A stretch of DNA of 6,390 bases from an uncultured Persicitalea sp. (GTDB lineage Bacteria > Bacteroidota > Bacteroidia > Cytophagales > Spirosomataceae). Location: positions 1 to 6,390 of the forward strand of contig CATMVR010000305.1 in assembly GCA_950075905.1 (NCBI GenBank), given 5' to 3'. Positions within the stretch are counted from its first letter, which is position 1. The number at the start of each line of letters is the position of its first letter. A program made the translations under genes and the position numbers. Below the pieces are notes generated by a model. It made no database searches. It had not been told where the DNA came from and saw nothing but the letters and a program-made list of their open reading frames with translations. This document shows, piece by piece, positions 1-5,672 of this stretch.

Positions 1-279
1 GGCCCCCATCATGGGTACCCCGAAAAAACATTCGAGGTAGCGGTGGCTGTCCCAATCCATCACGGCCACGGTATCGCCGGGCCCGATGCCCAGGCTGGTC
101 AGGGGGTTGGCCAGCCGGCGTACGCGACGATTAAACTCGTGGTAATTCATCCGGAATAAATCGCGATAGATAATTTCCCGGTCCGGGTTATAGCGTAAAC
201 TCTGGGCGAGTAGCGTTTTGATGAGAAGAGGCTGATCGTAAGCGGAGGGAGTGCGTGGGATTTGTCTGGTCTTTATCAT
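1..279 (-). CDS. AMP-binding acyl-CoA synthetase (N-terminal part, runs off the left edge)
   Basis: Reading the minus strand from the ATG at 277-279 gives 93 open codons up to the window edge, so only the N-terminus is present. The protein begins MIKTRQIPRTPSAYDQPLLI. It contains stretches typical of the front of fatty-acyl-CoA ligases of the ANL superfamily: NPDREIIYRD (residues 31-40), then YHEFNRRVRRLANPL followed by GIGPGDTVAVMDWDSHRYLECFFGVPMMGA (64-93, in two parts). The family activates a carboxylic acid with ATP to an acyl-adenylate and transfers it to CoA in the cytoplasm. The catalytic P-loop and adenylate motifs lie outside the window, so substrate class cannot be judged; a medium- or long-chain fatty acid is the default guess. 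It is divergent from the PLP enzyme at 383, with about 100 bases between the starts. I see no convincing promoter or Shine-Dalgarno there. Confidence 0.85.
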   Translation of the reverse strand, partial: MIKTRQIPRTPSAYDQPLLIKTLLAQSLRYNPDREIIYRDLFRMNYHEFNRRVRRLANPLTSLGIGPGDTVAVMDWDSHRYLECFFGVPMMGA

Positions 280-382
280 TTTGTTTGTTTTTATTTGTTG
301 ACAGAAATCTGTGGCGGAAGATTGCTCAATTTAACAAACACAAACCAGAAAAGGTACTCTTTTATCTTGATTCAATTCAAAA

Positions 383-1339
383 ATGACGAAAATTACTCCT
401 CCAACTCAGGCTGAAATTGAAGCTGCCCACGCGCGCATCAAACCGTACATCCATCGGACTCCCGTTCTGACCAATCAGACGCTGAATGAATTTGCCGGAG
501 CCGAAATTTATTTCAAGTGCGAAAACTTTCAGAAAATCGGTGCCTTCAAGGCCCGCGGGGGAGTAAACGCTGTACTGAGCATGACTCCCGAAGAGCAGGC
601 CAAAGGCGTAGCAACGCACTCCTCGGGCAACCACGCCCAGGCTATTGCCTACGCCGCCCGGGTGGTGGGTACAAAGGCCTACATTGTCATGCCCGACAAC
701 TCCCCCGAGGTAAAGGTGAAGGCCGTGCAGGGGTACGGGGCCGAGGTAACATTCTGCAAAAACACGCCCGAAGAAAGGCAGGCGACCCTCGAACAGGTAG
801 TGGCCCGCACGGGGGCGGAGTTTGTGCACCCCTACAACGACTACCGGGTTATTGCCGGTCAGGCTACGGCCGCGAAAGAATTGATCGAAGACGCCGGGGT
901 AGCCTTTGACACTCTCATGGCACCGGTAGGCGGCGGGGGCCTGCTGAGTGGTACGGCGCTGTCTGCCCTCTACTTTTCACCAAACACCACGGTGGTGGCC
1001 GGCGAACCCGAAGGGGCCGCGGATGCGATTCTTTCGTTTCGAAGCGGGCAAATTGAACGGGCACCCTTCGTAAAGACCATCGCCGACGGTCTGCTTACGC
1101 CCCTGGGCGACAAAACCCTGCCCATCATCCTGGATCACGTATCAGAAATTCTGACCGTATCCGACGAGGAAATCATCGCCGCTATGCGCCTGATCTGGGA
1201 GCGAATGAAAATCATCATCGAGCCCTCCTGCGCCGTACCCTTTGCTGCCTTGCTGAAAAATAAGGAAGAGTTTGCCGGTAAAAAAGTCGGCATTATCCTC
1301 ACCGGAGGCAACGTAGATTTAGGACGATTGCCATTCTGA
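383..1339 (+). CDS. PLP-dependent threonine/serine dehydratase (serine racemase-like)
   Basis: A complete 318-residue fold-type II PLP enzyme of the threonine dehydratase / serine racemase family. The Schiff-base lysine is K56 in GAFKARGG (53-60). The SSGNHAQA segment (80-87) binds the substrate carboxylate; its S81 aligns with the serine that serves as re-face base in eukaryotic serine racemase. VGGGGLLSG (182-190) is the glycine loop that holds the PLP phosphate, and TGGNVD (307-312) is the C-terminal cofactor motif. E208, A212 and D214 match the divalent-metal site of serine racemases and metal-stimulated dehydratases. There is no ACT-like regulatory domain, so it is not the long, isoleucine-inhibited biosynthetic IlvA type. 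Likely reactions are deamination of L-threonine/L-serine (or 3-hydroxyaspartate) to the 2-oxo acid, with possible racemase activity; sequence alone does not separate these. The ATG at 383 follows an A/T-rich leader without a Shine-Dalgarno. No operon partner lies downstream. Confidence 0.93.
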   Translation: MTKITPPTQAEIEAAHARIKPYIHRTPVLTNQTLNEFAGAEIYFKCENFQKIGAFKARGGVNAVLSMTPEEQAKGVATHSSGNHAQAIAYAARVVGTKAYIVMPDNSPEVKVKAVQGYGAEVTFCKNTPEERQATLEQVVARTGAEFVHPYNDYRVIAGQATAAKELIEDAGVAFDTLMAPVGGGGLLSGTALSALYFSPNTTVVAGEPEGAADAILSFRSGQIERAPFVKTIADGLLTPLGDKTLPIILDHVSEILTVSDEEIIAAMRLIWERMKIIIEPSCAVPFAALLKNKEEFAGKKVGIILTGGNVDLGRLPF

Positions 1340-1377
1340 CAGCCATTTCGACTTAAATCAAAGTAAAATTCAATTAC

Positions 1378-1413
1378 AAAAAAAAAGTCCCTCTCCTGAC
1401 AGGAGAGGGATTT
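1378..1413 (-). terminator. Rho-independent terminator for the propeller gene
   Basis: A perfect 9-bp inverted repeat, CCCTCTCCT (1389-1397) and AGGAGAGGG (1401-1409), has a 3-base loop and extends by several A/T and wobble pairs. Read on the minus strand, the stem is followed by a run of nine T (complement of A 1378-1386), the classic intrinsic terminator. It starts about 20 bases past the stop of the minus-strand gene. On the plus strand only three T follow, so it would end transcription of the convergent PLP-enzyme gene less well. Confidence 0.85.
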
Positions 1414-1432
1414 AGGGAGAGGTAAGGTTAAA

Positions 1433-2959
1433 TCACTTCTCCACCTCATTCAACTCCACATCAACCGAGTTGCTAATAAAAGCTACCTTCTTCCCATCCG
1501 GCGACCAGGAAGGGGTATTGATGGTACCCTGTCCGCCGTAGAGGTAGGCAATGACGGTAGGCTTACCGCCATCAAGGGGCATTTTCCGCAGGTATACATG
1601 TTTGTAGAAGGGGTGGTCGCCGGAGGCTACCTCTTCTTTCAGGAACGACAAAAAGATAATGGTCTTTCCGTCCGGTGAAATATGCGGAAACCAGTCGTGA
1701 AACTCGTCGTTGGTGAGGGGCTCCTGCGCGCTGCCATCGGCTTTCATGCGCCAGATTTTCATCGTACCGTCGCGGTTGGAATTGAAGTAGATGTACTTAC
1801 CATCGGGCGTATATTCCGGACCGTCATCCAGTCCTTTGGCGGTGGTGAGCTGTACCTCGGTTCCTCCTTCGGCCGGGATACGGTAAATGTCATACTCCCC
1901 GTTGCGCGAAGCCGTGTAGACCAGGTACCTATCGTCGTGCGACCAGCCGTGCAGGTAGGAGGGGCCCTGCGGCGTAATTTGCTTTGGGGTACCCCCCGTA
2001 ATGGGTACTGTATAGATGATCGAACCGCCGAGTTTCTGAACACCACTGCTGAGCCCCAGCATTTTGCCGTCAAAAGAAATCACGTGGTCGTTGTTATTAT
2101 TTTTCACATCTCCCGTGTTTACTACCGTGGGAGTCCGTTTTGCCAGATTGAAGTTATAAATGAGCCCTTCGCTGTTGTAGATCAAGGCTTTTCCGTCAAG
2201 TGTCCAGTTGGGAGCCTGCAATGATTTGGGAGAATTGTAGATCAGCTGCCGATCACCGGAGGTAACATCCAGCAATTCGATGCTACTGCCCAGGTACGTA
2301 CGGTAGGGTACCAGGCTACTGGGAGCCGGAACGGTTATGCGCACATCGCTGTATACCCCTTTTTCGACCACATCCTTGTTGTGCGAACCTAGAAACAGAC
2401 CCACGTACACCTCGTCGCCAAGATCAAGATTTTCTACCGACTCCGTTACGAAAGGTTCGCCAAACCGGGCTACGCGCATGGTATAGGTGTTGCCGGTCCG
2501 TTCGAGCTGAATCACATCGGCCTGCGTAAGCTTTGATTTGATTTCATCGGTATTGGCTCCGGCCGTTTTCCGATATTGCAGGGAGGTGAGACCATCGCCG
2601 TGTACCACAGCATTGATATGGGGCGAGTTTCCTTCCAGACTTTGCCGCACCATCCAGCCCACTTTCCGGTGGGGATCTACGCCCTTGCCCACAAACCGGG
2701 CCCGGGTATAGAGGATAAAATCCCCCTTCATTTTCTTCCACAGGTAGTGAAACTCATCGTGGTCAAACCAGACATTGTAGCCCGAGCCACTCATCTCGTA
2801 CTCGTGGGTTTTGGGGTTATAGACGGCCGAGCCGGGTTTTACATCTTTGCCGATATCGCCGTGCCCGTCAAAAATCCCCAGATTGGCCGACTGGGAAAAG
2901 GCAGCGGTTGCACATAGAGCCGTCAGGCTAAGAGCAGCGAGTACTTTGCTTATTTTCAT
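1433..2959 (-). CDS. Secreted lectin-like plus TolB/PD40 beta-propeller protein
   Basis: A 508-residue exported protein. I start it at the ATG at 2957-2959 because it opens directly with a signal peptide (K3, K5, a hydrophobic run to about 20, cleavage near AFS-Q at 23). It also has AGGAA about 6 bases upstream, whereas the longer open frame to 3100 adds a leader unlike any export signal. Residues about 28-211 look like a concanavalin/DUF1349-type beta-sandwich (GDFILYTRARF, KVGWMVRQS, TYTMRVARFGEPF, VYVGLFLGSH). Residues about 220-500 carry PD40/WD40-like propeller blades with the recurring xPxWSPDGKxIxFxSNRDG theme: APNWTLDGKALIYNS, YLHGWSHDDRYLVYTASRNG, GPEYTPDGKYIYFNSNRDG, FPHISPDGKTIIFLS, TPSWSPDGKKVAFIS. 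Such proteins are often labelled 'TolB-like' or 'biopolymer transporter TolR'; no membrane segment or Tol partner is seen, so I would not infer transport. Ligand unknown, possibly a glycan or envelope polymer. Transcribed alone. Confidence 0.85.
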   Translation of the reverse strand: MKISKVLAALSLTALCATAAFSQSANLGIFDGHGDIGKDVKPGSAVYNPKTHEYEMSGSGYNVWFDHDEFHYLWKKMKGDFILYTRARFVGKGVDPHRKVGWMVRQSLEGNSPHINAVVHGDGLTSLQYRKTAGANTDEIKSKLTQADVIQLERTGNTYTMRVARFGEPFVTESVENLDLGDEVYVGLFLGSHNKDVVEKGVYSDVRITVPAPSSLVPYRTYLGSSIELLDVTSGDRQLIYNSPKSLQAPNWTLDGKALIYNSEGLIYNFNLAKRTPTVVNTGDVKNNNNDHVISFDGKMLGLSSGVQKLGGSIIYTVPITGGTPKQITPQGPSYLHGWSHDDRYLVYTASRNGEYDIYRIPAEGGTEVQLTTAKGLDDGPEYTPDGKYIYFNSNRDGTMKIWRMKADGSAQEPLTNDEFHDWFPHISPDGKTIIFLSFLKEEVASGDHPFYKHVYLRKMPLDGGKPTVIAYLYGGQGTINTPSWSPDGKKVAFISNSVDVELNEVEK

Positions 2960-3008
2960 TCTGGTTTCCTGTACGTTGATAGTTTTACTAATTAAAGAAA
3001 TTATACGA

Positions 3009-3016
3009 CAAAAGTA
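3009..3016 (-). promoter_or_regulatory. Candidate Bacteroidota -7 box upstream of the propeller gene
   Basis: On the minus strand these bases read TACTTTTG, a full match to the Bacteroidota sigma-A -7 consensus TAnnTTTG. They lie about 50 bases before the ATG of the secreted propeller protein, leaving a leader of roughly 40 bases. I find no matching TTTG/TTG -33 element at the usual 19-21 base spacing, so the assignment rests on one box. Confidence 0.4.
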
Positions 3017-3206
3017 AGCACTTTGTAAAATGTACCCCTCCGGCCAACGATTTATCAGGTTGGGAGCCCAATTCATACCGTAAAACAGCATACAGCGCAC
3101 CTACTAAGTATTTCCTGAGTGCGATTCCAGGCAAATAAATTGGAAGTTGATTTTATTAATTGGCTGCTTTTGATTTACTTGGTCAAAGTTTCCATAGACC
3201 CGACAT

Positions 3207-3755
3207 GTGAATATAAAAGCCCCTATACCCGAAGAGAAGTTAATTGTCTATCTTAAACATAAGGATGAAAAAGCCTTTGAGTTACTGTATGATAACTATG
3301 CGGGCGCATTGTTGGGCATTATTTCCAGAATTGTCAAGGAGGAGGAAGAAGCTGAGAATGTATTGCAGGACACGTTCGTAAAAATATGGCTGAATTTTGA
3401 CCGGTACGATAGTTCCAGGGGTAGGCTATTTACCTGGATGATGGCCATTGCCCGCAATTCTGCCATTAATTTTTTAAGAATACATAAAAATAATATCACC
3501 GAACCAATCCATAACCACGAGAGTTGGGTATATAACAGCAGTACTTCGGTAGAACTGACGGAAGTAAACTACATTGGTGTGCGGGAGCAGGTCTCACGAC
3601 TGGACGAAAAGCTGAGAGTCATTATTGAATTGATATATTTTATGGGCTACACCCAAAAGGAAGTAGCCGACAAACTGAAATTGCCGCTGGGTACTGTGAA
3701 AACCAGAACCAGAACAGCCCTCCAACATATTAAGGGTTTTATTGGAAACCTTTGA
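3207..3755 (+). CDS. ECF-type RNA polymerase sigma factor
   Basis: A 182-residue group 4 (ECF) sigma-70 factor. Region 2 spans about residues 24-92: FELLYDNYAGALLGIISRIV binds core polymerase, AENVLQDTFVKIW is the conserved helix 2 signature, and FTWMMAIARNSAINFLR covers the -10-recognition/melting helices. Region 4 spans about 125-177 and includes the helix-turn-helix YTQKEVADKLKLPLGTVKTRTRTAL (148-172, in parts YTQKEVADKLKLPL and GTVKTRTRTAL), which reads the -35 element. The start is GTG at 3207: an in-frame TAG sits four codons upstream (3195-3197) and there is no in-frame ATG before residue 78, far inside region 2. An out-of-frame ATG immediately followed by TGA overlaps this GTG. The stop codon shares a base with the start of the cupin anti-sigma gene, indicating translational coupling. 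By eye the gene is more A/T-rich than its partner. Regulon and stimulus cannot be read from sequence. Confidence 0.92.
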   Translation: MNIKAPIPEEKLIVYLKHKDEKAFELLYDNYAGALLGIISRIVKEEEEAENVLQDTFVKIWLNFDRYDSSRGRLFTWMMAIARNSAINFLRIHKNNITEPIHNHESWVYNSSTSVELTEVNYIGVREQVSRLDEKLRVIIELIYFMGYTQKEVADKLKLPLGTVKTRTRTALQHIKGFIGNL

Positions 3756-4381
3756 TGCTAAGAAAGTCTATGAACATAAGTGAACTAATACAATCAGGCA
3801 CCCTGGAAGAATACTGTTTGGGGTTGCTGCCCCCAGCCAAAAATGCGGAGCTAGCGTTGCTTGTGCGTACTCATGCCGAGCTAAGGGCGGAGGTAGAATC
3901 TATCGAATCTGCCTTGCGGGTGTACTCCCATGTTCCCCCAAAGCAGGGAAGTAAAGCGAAGGTATTGGCCACGCTGTCTGCCTTGTCGGCGCAGGAAACC
4001 ATCGACCTTGCGTCCCCCCCACTGGTGCACAAGCACAGCAACTACCGCCTTTGGAACGCCGCGTTGCAGGGCATAGCCCCCCAGGACGGCGACCAAACCT
4101 TGCAGTATACCCTGATTGCCGATAACCAGGACGTGGAGCTGACCGTCATTTGGCTGTACGAAGAAGTGACCGAGGAACCCCACCCCGCCGATCAATTTCT
4201 GGAAAGTTTTCTGGTGCTGGAAGGCAGCTGCGTCTGCAACCTCGAAGGATCACCCGTGGTGCTCGGTACCGGCGACCTGCTGGAAGTACCCTCCGATATT
4301 GAGCATACCGTAACGCCCACGTCCACCGATTTGCCCTACCTGAAAGCCCTGGTGCAGCGGAAGAAGGTGGTTAGGGGGTAG
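3755..4381 (+). CDS. ChrR-like cupin anti-sigma factor
   Basis: Probable negative regulator of the preceding ECF sigma factor; 208 residues from the ATG at 3755, whose A is the last base of the sigma stop (TGATG). GGAAA at 3744-3748 could serve as ribosome site. An internal ATG at 3770 gives MNISELIQSGTLEEYCLGLL as N-terminus, which looks like the usual family start, so 3770 is a real alternative. Residues about 6-58 form the helical sigma-binding segment (TLEEYCLGLLPPAKNAEL, then RTHAELRAEVESIESAL). The zinc HxxxCxxC motif of classical ZAS anti-sigmas is absent. Residues about 115-200 form a cupin barrel like the C-terminal half of ChrR: FLESFLVLEGSCVCNLEG and the second cupin motif GDLLEVPSDIEH (G173, P179, H184). 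H143, E150 and E156 are possible motif-1 ligands, but the usual HxH is not kept, so metal binding is uncertain. The stimulus sensed is unknown. Confidence 0.8.
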   Translation: MLRKSMNISELIQSGTLEEYCLGLLPPAKNAELALLVRTHAELRAEVESIESALRVYSHVPPKQGSKAKVLATLSALSAQETIDLASPPLVHKHSNYRLWNAALQGIAPQDGDQTLQYTLIADNQDVELTVIWLYEEVTEEPHPADQFLESFLVLEGSCVCNLEGSPVVLGTGDLLEVPSDIEHTVTPTSTDLPYLKALVQRKKVVRG

Positions 4382-4410
4382 CTATATATTTGATAAAGAA
4401 TTCTATTCAT

Positions 4411-4440
4411 AAAAAAATCCATAACTAGCCGATAGCCATG
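4411..4440 (-). terminator. Decayed terminator behind the displaced ssrA 3' end
   Basis: On the minus strand CATGGCTA (4433-4440) can pair with TAGTTATG (4420-4427) across the loop TCGGC, using two G-U pairs, and is followed by GGA and then seven T (complement of A 4411-4417). It lies just past the ssrA fragment at 4447-4524. It aligns without gaps, at the same 1228-base offset, with the terminator of the intact ssrA; both share TAACTAGC (4422-4429 and 5650-5657) and the A-tract. It is probably the original ssrA terminator, weakened by mutation. Confidence 0.5.
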
Positions 4441-4446
4441 ATTTAA

Positions 4447-4524
4447 GTGGAGACGGAGGGATTTGAACCCTCGTCCAGAACAGAAGAACCCTGCGCTTTC
4501 TATATGCTTATCTTTGATTCTATT
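4447..4524 (-). pseudogene. Displaced copy of the ssrA (tmRNA) 3' end
   Basis: This segment matches 5675-5752, the 3' end of the intact tmRNA gene, at 72 of 78 positions without gaps. It includes the T arm (minus strand GAGGGTTCAAATCCCTC against GAGGGTTCGAATCCCTC), the acceptor 3' strand CGTCTCC and the discriminator A. The encoded CCA is lost: at the equivalent place (4445-4447) the minus strand reads CTT. The rest of the tmRNA (tag, pseudoknots, 5' acceptor strand) is absent, so the copy cannot be functional. Five of the six differences are transitions from G/C to A/T relative to the intact gene. The simplest reading is the original 3' end, pushed away when an integrative element inserted at ssrA and supplied its own replacement end. 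A partial duplication or a remnant of another ssrA-targeting element would look similar. Confidence 0.9.
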
Positions 4525-4528
4525 CCCT

Positions 4529-4554
4529 GGCCTGTGACTCACAGGCCTTTTTTT
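4529..4554 (+). terminator. Strong intrinsic terminator, plus strand
   Basis: GGCCTGTG (4529-4536) and CACAGGCC (4540-4547) form a perfect 8-bp stem with loop ACT, followed by seven T (4548-4554). It points to the plus strand only, since no T-run follows on the other strand. The nearest plus-strand gene upstream is the anti-sigma gene, 147 bases before, so it may end that operon, or shield the toxin-antitoxin genes from read-through. Confidence 0.8.
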
Positions 4555-4557
4555 ACA

Positions 4558-4578
4558 TGTTCAAAAATTTGTTCAAAA
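4558..4578. repeat. Direct repeat TGTTCAAAA at the left end of the islet
   Basis: TGTTCAAAA occurs at 4558-4566; with one base changed at its first position the same block recurs as TTGTTCAAAA, ending at 4578. The shared GTTCAAAA blocks (4559-4566 and 4571-4578) are spaced 12 bases apart, just inside the left ssrA copy. Short repeats in this position are typical of integrase arm-type binding sites, but this is suggestion only; the setting is A/T-rich and chance is possible. Confidence 0.35.
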
Positions 4579-4730
4579 GAAAAAAAGGAATCATAATTAA
4601 CTCTACTTCATGAAATTTAGAACTACCTGATTGTCCACAAGCTGTGCCATACCCGAATCATGTGTCACTCTAAGCAGTTCTGGGCACAACTGGTGAGAAT
4701 TGAATGACGGGTGGAGGGGAAGTGAAATAT

Positions 4731-4771
4731 ATCTAACAATTAGTTGGCAAATTGCCAACTAATTGTTAGAT
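4731..4771. promoter_or_regulatory. 41-bp palindrome, probable higBA operator
   Basis: Two perfect 20-base arms (4731-4750 and 4752-4771) surround a single central A. The outer ends read ATCTAAC and GTTAGAT; the core is TTGGCAAATTGCCAA. It lies 100 bases upstream of higB and overlaps the promoter listed separately: it covers the whole -33 box and the first five bases of the -7 box. Antitoxins of the HigA type repress their own operon by binding palindromes through the helix-turn-helix, so an autoregulatory operator is the best guess. A cruciform or recombination site is the alternative. It lacks a following T-run, so it is not a plain terminator. Confidence 0.6.
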
Positions 4772-4774
4772 TTG
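4744..4774 (+). promoter_or_regulatory. Bacteroidota-type promoter for higBA
   Basis: TTGG at 4744-4747 is followed after exactly 19 bases by TAGATTTG (4767-4774), a full match to the -7 consensus TAnnTTTG. Spacing and orientation fit the housekeeping Bacteroidota promoter. The expected start near 4781 gives a leader of about 90 bases before higB. The promoter sits on the 41-bp palindrome, so a protein bound there would block it. Confidence 0.6.
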
Positions 4775-4871
4775 TACTGTGTTTTTGGAGGGGCCATGTA
4801 CTATCTTTCACTAAACATTACGTTGAAAAGGGCTAAGCCAAGCTTAAATTTTAAAACCCGACATTGTTTAG

Positions 4872-5165
4872 ATGATTGTTTTACAAGCCCGCAAGTTGGA
4901 CAAGTTTGCAAGAAAACACGCAGATGCCGGTAAGAGTCTTTCAGTTTGGAAAACCACTGCTAATAGAGCAAATTGGAAAAAGAGTACTGATGTACTGTCA
5001 GATTTTCCGAATGCAAAGATCATTCCCGGACACCGCGCAAGATTCAAAATTGTGGGCAATAAGTATCGTCTTATTGTAGAGATTGACTACAACGACGGAA
5101 TTGTAGAAGTTAGATTCATCGGAACCCATGAAGAATACGATCAGGTCGATGCAGCTACCATATAA
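4872..5165 (+). CDS. higB: HigB-family type II toxin (mRNA interferase)
   Basis: A 97-residue protein of the HigB_toxin type (RelE/ParE superfamily), full length for the family. Members cut mRNA at the ribosome when not held by the antitoxin. Recognisable parts are the N-terminal MIVLQARKLDKFARKHADAG, W26 and W35 in the SVWKTTANRANW block, the strand segment RFKIVGNKYRLIVEIDY (57-73), and the C-terminal signature VRFIGTHEEYD (80-90), which ends close to the usual family terminus. The start is fixed: the codon before the ATG is TAG (4869-4871), so no longer form exists. No Shine-Dalgarno is visible. The gene is the first of a two-gene operon; the antitoxin starts 29 bases after its stop, the toxin-first order that defines Hig systems. 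It lies within the ssrA-flanked islet and has lower apparent GC than the flanking core genes, which fits acquisition by transfer. No inactivating change is seen. Confidence 0.93.
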   Translation: MIVLQARKLDKFARKHADAGKSLSVWKTTANRANWKKSTDVLSDFPNAKIIPGHRARFKIVGNKYRLIVEIDYNDGIVEVRFIGTHEEYDQVDAATI

Positions 5166-5194
5166 TCGCTGGGCTCCAAATTTTTAGTGTATAG

Positions 5195-5575
5195 ATGGAA
5201 AAGAAAAAATCAGGCTGGTATCTTATTGAAAATGAGCAGGACTATGATACTGCCCTAGCTCGCTATGAGGAAGTAAAGTATGCCGTCACGGGAACGGTTG
5301 AGCATAAGGAAAAACTTTTGCTGGCACACCTCATTTCTGAATTTGAAGAAAAAACAAGTGAACTACCAGAAGTAGATCCGGTGGAGTTAATCAAAATCCG
5401 GATGGAGGATTTTGGTTATAAGCCTTCTGACCTCGCCAGAGAATACGGCGACAAAGGTACCATTAGCAAAGTATTGAATTATAAGCAGGCACTTTCGTTA
5501 ACAATGATCCGAAAATTCAGTCGGCTATTGCATATTCCAGCAGAAGCTTTGATTGCTGAATATGAATTGAGATAA
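5195..5575 (+). CDS. higA: HigA-family antitoxin with Cro/CI helix-turn-helix
   Basis: A 126-residue HigA-type antitoxin that should bind and neutralise the upstream toxin and repress the operon. Residues 1-60 form a helical, charged segment rich in E and K (YDTALARYEEVKYAV, KEKLLLAHLISEFEEK), the usual N-terminal part of this antitoxin group. Residues about 63-120 form the DNA-binding domain: VELIKIRMEDFGYKPSDLA, then GTISKVLNYKQALSLTMIRK as the recognition region, and LLHIPAEALI as the closing helix. The ATG at 5195 is the first in the frame after the toxin gene, with 29 bases between them; I see no obvious Shine-Dalgarno. The likely DNA target is the palindrome at 4731-4771. The end of the gene is followed within 30 bases by a weak hairpin and a T-run, and then by the convergent ssrA terminator. 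Confidence 0.92.
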   Translation: MEKKKSGWYLIENEQDYDTALARYEEVKYAVTGTVEHKEKLLLAHLISEFEEKTSELPEVDPVELIKIRMEDFGYKPSDLAREYGDKGTISKVLNYKQALSLTMIRKFSRLLHIPAEALIAEYELR

Positions 5576-5604
5576 CATCGTGAACTCTATTCATATTCCC
5601 TATG

Positions 5605-5624
5605 CTGTGTCTCACAGGCTTTTT
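5605..5624 (+). terminator. Weak terminator after higA
   Basis: CTGTG (5605-5609) and CACAG (5613-5617) form a 5-bp stem with loop TCT, then GC and five T. It is a weakened relative of the strong hairpin at 4529-4554: positions 5594-5624 match 4521-4551 at 26 of 31 bases, but the changes break three of the outer pairs. It sits 29 bases past the higA stop. Confidence 0.5.
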
Positions 5625-5634
5625 CAACGCTTTT

Positions 5635-5672
5635 AAATAAAAAACACTCTAACTAGCTACTAGTTAGAGTGT
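5635..5672 (-). terminator. Intrinsic terminator of ssrA
   Basis: ACACTCTAACTAG (5644-5656) and CTAGTTAGAGTGT (5660-5672) make a perfect 13-bp stem with a 3-base loop. On the minus strand it is followed by a T-rich run (complement of 5635-5643, with one interruption). The stem begins right at the end of the tmRNA, so the precursor must be trimmed to expose CCA. The stem would also work as a hairpin on the plus strand but lacks a T-run there. Confidence 0.85.

Noticed and set aside
298..326. TTGACA upstream of the PLP enzyme as a -35 box.
   Set aside because: No TATAAT or TAnnTTTG follows at a suitable distance, and TTGACA is not the preferred element in this phylum.
1682..2224. A 180-residue open frame on the plus strand.
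   Set aside because: It is antisense to the propeller gene, whose protein shows clear repeated blades; the plus frame shows no family resemblance.
2960..3100. N-terminal extension of the propeller protein, since the frame is open to 3100.
   Set aside because: The downstream ATG at 2959 starts a clean signal peptide with a plausible ribosome site and lies after a -7 promoter box located inside the extension.
4465..4482. A separate tRNA gene, suggested by the T-arm-like sequence in the left copy.
   Set aside because: The match is to the 3' end of the nearby ssrA over 78 bases; there is no anticodon arm or 5' acceptor strand.
4731..4771. Integron attC site: the palindrome ends ATCTAAC and GTTAGAT fit the RYYYAAC/GTTRRRY consensus, and toxin-antitoxin pairs are common integron cassettes.
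   Set aside because: The arms are perfect, lacking the unpaired bases and separate L boxes that attC sites need; no second such site follows higA and no integron integrase is present. The overlap with a promoter explains the palindrome better.
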